In this document: in pieces, positions 57,554 through 64,000 of the stretch
Layout: each line of letters opens with the position of its first letter
How positions within the stretch are numbered: position 1 is the first letter of the stretch
Made by a program: the position numbers and the translations under genes
Notes under the pieces: generated by a model
Seen by the model: only the letters and a program-made list of their open reading frames with translations
The model's database searches: none
Told to the model about the DNA's origin: nothing
Assembly (NCBI GenBank): GCA_026075535.2
Contig: AP026549.1
Span: forward strand, 9,052,001 to 9,116,000
Length of the DNA: 64,000 nucleotides
Direction: 5' to 3'
From: Tricholoma matsutake
Taxonomy: Eukaryota > Basidiomycota > Agaricomycetes > Agaricales > Tricholomataceae

Positions 57554-59362
57554 TAATATGGAAAACTGGTTTCCCTTTATGGATCTACTTTCCTTGGGGA
57601 ACGTCACCACGGGGAATCAGTTTGTAAACACCCATATCCTTCAAGGATTGAAGCTCATCTATGTATCCCTCTGTCCATCAATCTGCATCAACTGAGTTCT
57701 TAGCCTCCTCCCATGTTTGAGGATTGTCTTCAAATTGAAGTGATTCCAGATCAAAATCTTCCATCTCCAAGATCAGGGCCTGGAATTGATGCGCTTGATC
57801 TCCGAGATCAAGGTTATTGAGTGATTGTCAGAGTTCCTCAATGACATCACAATCATGATCGATCATGGAATCTGGTGGGTGATCGGTTCTGGCAGCCAAT
57901 GTTGCTGCTCATTGTTCTTGTCGTGCTTCCTTAACTCGTGTGGCACTTTCCTGGGATGTTTTGACAGCAGCAGCAGTTCTGGTAATAGTTGGACCCCCAC
58001 TGGGATTTTTCTCAGTGGGAATGGGTGTGCGTGAAGAGCAATGTAGGAGGGGTGTAAGTGATTGGACTTGTTGTACATCTGTATCATGAGTGCCCCTGTC
58101 CAGAGAGTCAGAATCAACAATTGGGTCTTCATTGTCCTCATTATCCAGGGATAGGGGGCTGAAGTTTGATGTAGAGTCTTCAGTCTCAACCCCCCCATTT
58201 TCCATGGTAGGTGTAGGCAGTGCCAGTGAGTGACCATCATGACTTTCGAGGAATCTAACATGATAGGAACTATGGATTTTTTGTGTCGTACGGTTATAGC
58301 ATCGATATGATTTTGATTTTGGATCATACCCCACCAACACGCATTCAATGGAGCATTCGAAGATTTTGGGGTTGTCCTTCCTGGGGATAAGAACAAAAGC
58401 TCAGCAACTGATTTCTCGCAAGTAAGAGTAGTTGGGTTTTCATTCAAACCAAAGTTCCCAAGGCATAGTTCCTTTGAGGGAGCGAGTAGTGGTCTTTGCG
58501 TGTAAATGGGAAGCTGTTAGGTAGAATTCATCCCATAAATATGCCGGTAATCTGGAGTAAATGTGCATTGTACAGGCCTTAACCATGAGTGTCCTGTGCA
58601 CACGGTCAACATGCCCAATGTGCGCAGAGGTATGGGGAGCAGTAAAATGTTGTTCTGTTCCCTGAGTCTTCAACCAGGCCTCCATTTTGTGTGACTTAAG
58701 TTCCCCATTATCAGTGATGTAGATTTCGACTTTAAGACCTGTTTCAGTTTCTCAGGCAAGTTCCCAGGCTTTAAGTTCAGGAAAAGAGTCATCTTTGTTG
58801 CAAAGGGGTATTGACCAAGGAAAAGAGGTATAGTCATCAACTATGTCCATTACATATGAATTCCTGGTACAAGACTTTATGGCATGCAGTCCCAACAAGT
58901 CAACCCATACTTTTTGTAACTTCCTTGTCACCTTATGACCAGGCCCCTCACGTTTTTTGGAACAGGCGTCTTTGTCTGTTTTCCAAGCACACAAGATTCA
59001 CACTAAGGCAGTTTCGGTGAGGAAACAAGAGGCACACTTGTGAGTGTCCCTTTCTTGGCCATGTCCCAGATGGATTGGTAATTGGCATGGCCAAGACAGC
59101 GGTGCCAAGTTTCCAAATTTGGGGATTTGTGTATGGAAAAGGCGTGGTCAACAGTGGCGGAGTGGAGGTTGAGTGAATAAAGTTTCTTGGAGAGTCTGGA
59201 TCCACGTGCAACCAGTGCACCAGTGGACTTGTCGGTGATCCAACAGTCAGTGTTATCGAAGTGCATGGCAACATTTGAGTCATCAGCCAATACTCCTATG
59301 GAAATAAGTCGGACAGTTGAGTTTGGGATATAAAGCACGTTATGTAAGAGGATTGATGTGCC
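57554..59362 (-). pseudogene. Copia #3 integrase and RT N-terminus
   Basis: The integrase zinc domain and core are present with several frameshifts. At the catalytic Glu site it reads HVDRVHRT, where Copia #1 has HVERM, so Glu is replaced by Asp. From about 58247 down to 57554 the sequence is almost identical to Copia #2 (54798-55490), while sequence on either side differs clearly. Confidence 0.83.
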
Positions 59363-60664
59363 TCAAGCTATTCGGAGTTTAATATCCCCGATGCCGATGG
59401 CAGCAATTGAGGAACCTCCCACCCCTCTGACAGTATGTGGTTGAGTTGGACGAAGGGTGAGGAAGTCTGATCTATCAGGTGATATGTGTACAGTTGCACC
59501 AGAGTCAATAATAAAAGGATGGTCATCCAATGAAAGGTGAGATCGATGGGTTTGATTAAGTGGTTTGATGGTGAACGTGCCATCGGTATGCATGGATGTG
59601 TATTGGTCCCAGTTGAGGTTAGTAGACACCTCCTCCTCAACAACAATCCATCCCTCATATTCGACTTCTTCGATGGAAGCAGCAGGAATGGGGTCGCATG
59701 CAAGGCCAGTGAATTCAGTGCGGGGGGCAACAGGTGGAGGAGGTTCAGAGTCAACCATGACCGTGAAAGCATGTCCGTTAACATCCTTTACTGTAATTGG
59801 GATCTTGGAACTAGTAGAACCCAGTGCCTTCTTCTCAAGCGCCAACTTCCGTGTGGCTTTGGATTCGTCGATGGTCTTCCCAGCCATGCCGCCTCCAGGC
59901 TTGATGCAGTACTCCATAGTATGCCCAGTCCTTTTACAGACAGGGTTTCCGCAGGTGGGTACGTTAGTCAATTTGTTGGGTTTGACTCGAGCAGTAAGTG
60001 CAATGGTGGAGCGGGAATGGTTATGCTGGTCATTCTTGAGAAGTGACTGTTTGTTCTCTAGGAACAGGTGGATATCCTTTGATCCATATGGGGAACTGGC
60101 AGTTGAGGCAGCGATGTCGCGGGATATGATGGATTGCACATGTGGGAAGTTGTCGCTAAGTGAGTTAAGGAGGGCAATACAACAGAGAAGGTCTGCTTTT
60201 ATGTCCCCCATGGCAAAAGCACGTTCAATGAGAGTGCAAATCTTCTCCGCCATTTTGGGGAGTGGTACATCCTTTGAGCATTGGATGAAAAGCGCCTGTT
60301 GGAGCAGTTGGACCTGCCGGACTGGACCTTCCTTTTGATGATGATCCTGAAGGGTCTTCCAATTCACATTGGGGCCCTTCTTGATATCAAGGAATGGTTG
60401 TTTGGATGGGGAAACACTGGAAGTGAGAAACGCATATGCCAGACGCAAGTTAGCTGCCCAGTTCGCAACAGCATGAGTTTCTGTAGATACAGGTGAGGTA
60501 ATATCGCCAGTCACATATTCATAGAGTCCATTCAATGAGAGAGCGATCATGATTTCCTCGCACCATTCTTTGTAATTAGATTTGAGTTTATCCAACTTCT
60601 CCCCTGAATATTGAACTGATAATTTGATGAGAGAAATAGATGGTGGGTTTGTTTCAGCAGTCAT
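59363..60664 (-). CDS. Copia #3 gag-protease, open frame
   Basis: 433 codons from the ATG at 60664 are uninterrupted and run through the Gag domain, the C-x4-C-x4-H-x4-C knuckle and into the protease (FIIDSGATVHIS, catalytic Asp present). The codon that is TGA in Copia #1 and #2 after NQTH is CGA here. It is thus the best-preserved Copia gag in the window. The TGA at the end (after KLRIA) is shared by all three copies. Confidence 0.85.
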   Translation of the reverse strand: MTAETNPPSISLIKLSVQYSGEKLDKLKSNYKEWCEEIMIALSLNGLYEYVTGDITSPVSTETHAVANWAANLRLAYAFLTSSVSPSKQPFLDIKKGPNVNWKTLQDHHQKEGPVRQVQLLQQALFIQCSKDVPLPKMAEKICTLIERAFAMGDIKADLLCCIALLNSLSDNFPHVQSIISRDIAASTASSPYGSKDIHLFLENKQSLLKNDQHNHSRSTIALTARVKPNKLTNVPTCGNPVCKRTGHTMEYCIKPGGGMAGKTIDESKATRKLALEKKALGSTSSKIPITVKDVNGHAFTVMVDSEPPPPVAPRTEFTGLACDPIPAASIEEVEYEGWIVVEEEVSTNLNWDQYTSMHTDGTFTIKPLNQTHRSHLSLDDHPFIIDSGATVHISPDRSDFLTLRPTQPHTVRGVGGSSIAAIGIGDIKLRIA

Positions 60665-60880
60665 ACTGAGAAAAGTAAGAGTGGTAATAGCAGACAAGTG
60701 GTAAGTAGAATGATGTCAAAAGACAAAGGGAAGGTAAACGGGTCAGGAAGTCTGATTCCGTTAAGTTGTGATCCGAGATCTAAGTGATCTAGCGGTCCAA
60801 TCAAAAGTGATGTAGGTAAACGTCGAGTGGCTAGGAGGTTTTCTACCATCGTCTAACAGCGATGGGAGTGGCCCATAACC

Positions 60881-61241
60881 TGTAAAAAATCAATCCTAGT
60901 ACAATAAGAGTGAACTCAGTTTTGTATAAGCGACTATATTAGTACTGTACCTAGTACAATAAGAGTGAACTGTAAGTGTAGTAAGTAACTGTTCACTACT
61001 AAATAATAATGTCAGTACTCACCTCAGTCTTTGTATAAGCGACTGAGGTGATCAGATATCTATCTACTGTATATATATGATCGACATTAGATAAAGAAGA
61101 ATTGTATAAAGGTATCCATGACATGGATACAAACACGTGTCTCAAAGGGATGCGCTAAATATAGGGCATGCATCAAATACATGCCTAGATCTGTATATGG
61201 CAATACGGCATTCATATGCACTCACAGTGTCATTCTCAACA
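60881..61241 (-). repeat. Copia #3 5' LTR
   Basis: 361 bp. The primer site GGTTATGGGCC (minus strand) is at 60880-60870. It keeps both TTGTACTAGG units. Confidence 0.9.
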
Positions 61242-61394
61242 TACTCAGGACACCACAACACCACTGAATGATCCAGCACCTGATGCCAAGATGCCATGAC
61301 AACACTAGCCCCAACCACCACCAACTGAGATGCAGGACACAACAAATGGGTGATGGATGATGGAAAATGACCACCAGGGGAAAATGACTGCCAG
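61242..61394 (+). other. Possible tail of the Helitron
   Basis: If the 9.4-kb Copia pair and one 5-bp duplicate are removed, the Helitron protease frame runs on here for about 17 codons to a TGA (61296). This fits, but does not prove, that this is the native continuation. There is no CTRR-type terminus that I can defend. Confidence 0.35.
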
Positions 61395-61996
61395 TGTAAG
61401 GGGAACACCTTACGAGCCCCTACAATGGTTGGCACACATTTGCGAACATTTCTGCACACCCACAAATGTTTGCACAACAAAGTGCCTTTTGTGCAATGAG
61501 GCGCCTTTTGTGCCAACCATCTACAAACATTCCAATATGTCAATCCATCAGCCCCTATTGTACTCTCACCATTCTTGCAGTCAATACCCTGCACAAATCA
61601 TTGTCGCAGTTTGCACCTTTGCGCAATCGTTGCGCCTGCGGAAATGATCAAGGATGTCTTCACATGCCCATTACCAATCATGGTCTGATGCAGACACCAC
61701 TTACTGAGTATGGCCTGATGCAGACACTATCACTGATTGATGGCCATCTCCCCAAATGGGAACACGACCCTGGATCTGAATTAGTGCTAGGATGGAAGGG
61801 GCTCCAAGTATTTTAGAATGTCACATGCCTTCCATATATATACTTCAGCCCTGCACTGGACTCCTTAGAGTTTTCTCTTTGGTTTTCCCTTGCAAGGTAT
61901 GGGTCTTTCCTTGTTCAATAGTTATTGAATCTAAACTTTGGTTTTCCCTTGAAAGTATCGAGTTCTTAGGACTCTGATCATAAGGTTGCCCTTACA
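61395..61996 (+). repeat. Gypsy-3 5' LTR
   Basis: It starts TGTAAGGGGAACACCTTAC, itself a hairpin (GTAAGG/CCTTAC), and ends GCCCTTACA, giving matching TGTAAGGG/CCCTTACA termini. The end assignment rests on these termini, because the partner LTR is outside the window. Confidence 0.75.
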
Positions 61997-62163
61997 GAAG
62001 AAAACTCTCTCTTTAGTGGACTGAAGGTAGTAGGTTACCACAGCTAGCGACTTAGTTTACGAAAATTTTGCACATTTTTGCGCCTACTTTGCAACTTCAG
62101 AAAGCTTCGCTATCATCCCTCCACTCGACTCTTCCACCCCTTTACACAACTACCAACCTTCCC

Positions 62164-63891
62164 ATGGAGACAGACAATGAGGACCACCTCCAGTGCATTG
62201 AAGTGAGCATTGCAGGCCTTGTACAGACTATGGCAGTATTTGCGCAACAAGAGGTGGACCACAAAGAGCCACAGGTGCTTCCAAGCATCTCCAACCCCAC
62301 AGACCTAGGGCCTCCAGGCCCAGTAGTTCACGAAATCCATTGCAAAACATCGTCGCAAGATTACCGCCCCAAGCCTGCAAACCCTGCAGATTTTTTGGGT
62401 GATCATTCACAGGGATGAGTGTTCCTGAATTCATGCGCACTCTATTTTGCCCTCGCTCCTCATCAATTTGTGGACAAGCATGCGCAGATTATGTGGGCCC
62501 TCTCATTCATGAAGGGTGGACGAGCCGCATGGTTTATGGATCGTCTCATGTGCAACTACCAACTAAGTGGAATACTCCCCTACACCTCCTACTCTGATTT
62601 TGTGGATGAATTTGTGAACAAGTTCTGTCCAAAGAATGAGATCCAATCTTTGCAGACTGAGCTCAAGACTGTGAAGTGCTTCCAAATTACATGAACCGTT
62701 GATGAGTATGTCAATGACTTTTGCGAACTGGTAGAGCGAGCGCAGTACTTTGAGGGCTTGCATATCGTCCTCAAATTCTGACAAGGTCTAAATGCAAAGA
62801 TCCAAGACCATGTCGCCTGTCTCACCACTGGATGACCTTCAGATAACACCCCCAAGCAGTGGTACAATGCCGCTATCATCTGTGATGAAAATTGGATTGC
62901 AAATGAGGCTTTTCACACGTCTTTGCGAATGGCCTCATGATCCGAAACCAGCTCGCAGCTGGGGAACATGTTCCGCAAGCTCGTTCCCACCATGGTGCAG
63001 CCCCTCCCCCCAATTTTGCACACAACTGCCCCATCGTGATACACACCTTCAGCACAAAGTGTCTCTGCACCCACTAAACCAAAGGACAGATCTGTGCTCA
63101 TCTGCTTTTGTTGTGGAGAATCCAGTCATACATGACCTGAATGCCCAAGATGGTTTAACATTTGGTACATGGATGGCAAAGAGCGCCACAATTTTGTGCA
63201 GGAGGAATTTGCAGCACTGGATGTGAATGACACAAATGAGAGGAACGAGGAGGCCATTGCAGAAGTAAAGGAGGATTTTTGCAGCGACAACGAGTGAGCA
63301 GTATGCCACTGTTGTCTGTGAAAAATCATTTCACAGTGTTGTCAGTAGATGAAGTGTACAAATCAAATTCTATTTCATCAACCGATCTCTCTGTGAATGA
63401 TGCGCAAGCCGTACTAACCCCTCCCTATCCTCGTTCGTGTTTTTGTAAGCACCCTAAATGAGAGAAACAACTCCCCAACCACTATGTTGTAGCGGCGACC
63501 CCAAGCCCCCACTTGTTTGAGCTTGAAATATCGCTGCAAACCACTGATATCGCTGCAAACCACTGATACCGGTGCTGTGCACACGACCAAGGCACTACTT
63601 GATTGTGGTGCCACTGGCCTTTTCATCAGTTCTGATTTTGTTGCGCAAAATCACCTTGCAACAAAAGCGCTCAGCTGACCCATCCCTGTGTTCAATGTCG
63701 ATGGCTCAGCAAATGAAGAAGGCAATATCTCAGAAGTTGTAGAGGTCCTACTATGATTTCGCAACCACTCTGAACGTGTGACATTCATGGTGACTGGCAT
63801 CGGCAAGCAAGATGTTATTCTCAGCCTCACCTGGCTCCATGAGCATAATCCTGAGGTGGACTGGCAGACTAATGAGGTCAAAATGAGTTGA
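62164..63891 (+). pseudogene. Gypsy-3 gag and protease
   Basis: The ATG at 62164 opens a Gag with an AHxxWALSFMKGGRAAWF-like capsid block (near 62490) and a knuckle CFCCGESSHT...CP near 63106. A protease motif LLDCGATGLFIS lies near 63598 (DCGA instead of the usual DSGA), and ILSLTWLHEHNP near 63818. In-frame TGA occurs at 62416, 62694, 62779, 62833, 62938, 63133 and later, and frameshifts occur near 63400-63500. Confidence 0.8.
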
Positions 63892-64000
63892 TGCCCAAAT
63901 CACTGCTGCACCTGTCAGAATGAGACAAATGAAGAGCACAAAAGTGCTTTTCAGGAAATTGCTAGCATTCATACCTGTCGTGCGGGTCCCATGCCTACCC

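Larger units (their letters stand above)
56166..61241 (-). mobile_element. Copia #3 (minus strand), both LTRs, RT-deleted
   Basis: The 5' LTR is at 60881-61241 and the 3' LTR at 56166-56506. Gag to RT N-terminus is well preserved. About 500 bp of RT is replaced by a 110-bp hAT-derived stub (57436-57545). The outer flanks CGAGG and TACTC do not match each other, but TACTC resembles the GACTC before Copia #2. Confidence 0.9.
61395..64000 (+). mobile_element. Gypsy-3, 5' part (continues past the window)
   Basis: A 602-bp 5' LTR is followed by a gag gene with zinc knuckle and an aspartic protease, and the window then ends. It is a family distinct from Gypsy-1 and Gypsy-2. Its CGA-to-TGA decay is the heaviest of the three. 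Confidence 0.85.

Noticed and set aside
61395..61415. Hairpin GTAAGG/CCTTAC as a Helitron 3' terminus
   Set aside because: No CTRR follows it. The TGTAAGGG start pairs with CCCTTACA at 61996, so it is better explained as the start of the Gypsy-3 LTR.

Overview
The window looks like nuclear DNA of an agaricomycete (mushroom-forming basidiomycete). The evidence is short GT-AG introns of about 50-90 nt, an intron-rich seven-helix membrane protein gene of the agaricomycete type, and mobile elements typical of that group: chromodomain Gypsy, Copia with a half-tRNA primer site, a Pif1-helicase Helitron and several hAT families. Only three stretches look like host genes: 4355-5756 (+, seven-helix membrane protein), about 42657-44141 (+, acidic hypothetical protein) and 44414-45238 (-, conserved hypothetical protein with a PD-(D/E)XK-like signature). 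Nearly everything else is transposon sequence or its debris.

Layout. 1-4354: non-coding, with a TA-flanked terminal-inverted-repeat element (960-2171) that carries a nested solo Copia LTR (1311-1660, duplicated TCAAT), and a foldback hairpin (2611-2780). 4355-5756: membrane protein gene. 7178-8843: hAT-like element containing intron-like units. 10235-13260: decayed minus-strand Gypsy-1 relics and a GT-rich repeat. 13371-25444: complete Gypsy-2 (both LTRs, duplicated ATAAC), interrupted in gag by a gag-only LTR element on the minus strand (14693-18396). 26086-26835: AT-rich tandem repeats. 26866-28743: truncated minus-strand Copia ending in a hAT terminus. 28744-41902: Copia #1 with both LTRs, split by a complete Gypsy-1 (32277-39943, duplicated GAGGC). 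42657-45238: two host genes.

45440-51796: Helitron remnant with DUF6570-like segment, Rep C-terminal part, Pif1-like helicase and a ubiquitin-protease-like tail. It is interrupted by a hAT with perfect 8-bp target duplications (45617-47319). 51797-61241: two Copia copies in opposite orientations (#2 plus, #3 minus). 61395-64000: 5' part of a third Gypsy, cut by the window end.

The elements work as stacked insertions, so relative age can be read directly: the Helitron is older than its hAT and the Copia pair, Copia #1 is older than Gypsy-1, and Gypsy-2 is older than its gag-only passenger. In the three Gypsy elements almost every premature stop I could place is TGA at an expected arginine position, and paired Copia copies show CGA in one and TGA in the other. 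This points to CpG deamination of silenced repeats. The most unusual items are an antisense cysteine-rich gene inside Gypsy-1 (with a second relic copy at 12993), an extra sense ORF plus a 27-bp minisatellite in Gypsy-2, a gag-plus-membrane-protein passenger element, and a hAT insertion at one site shared by three Copia copies.
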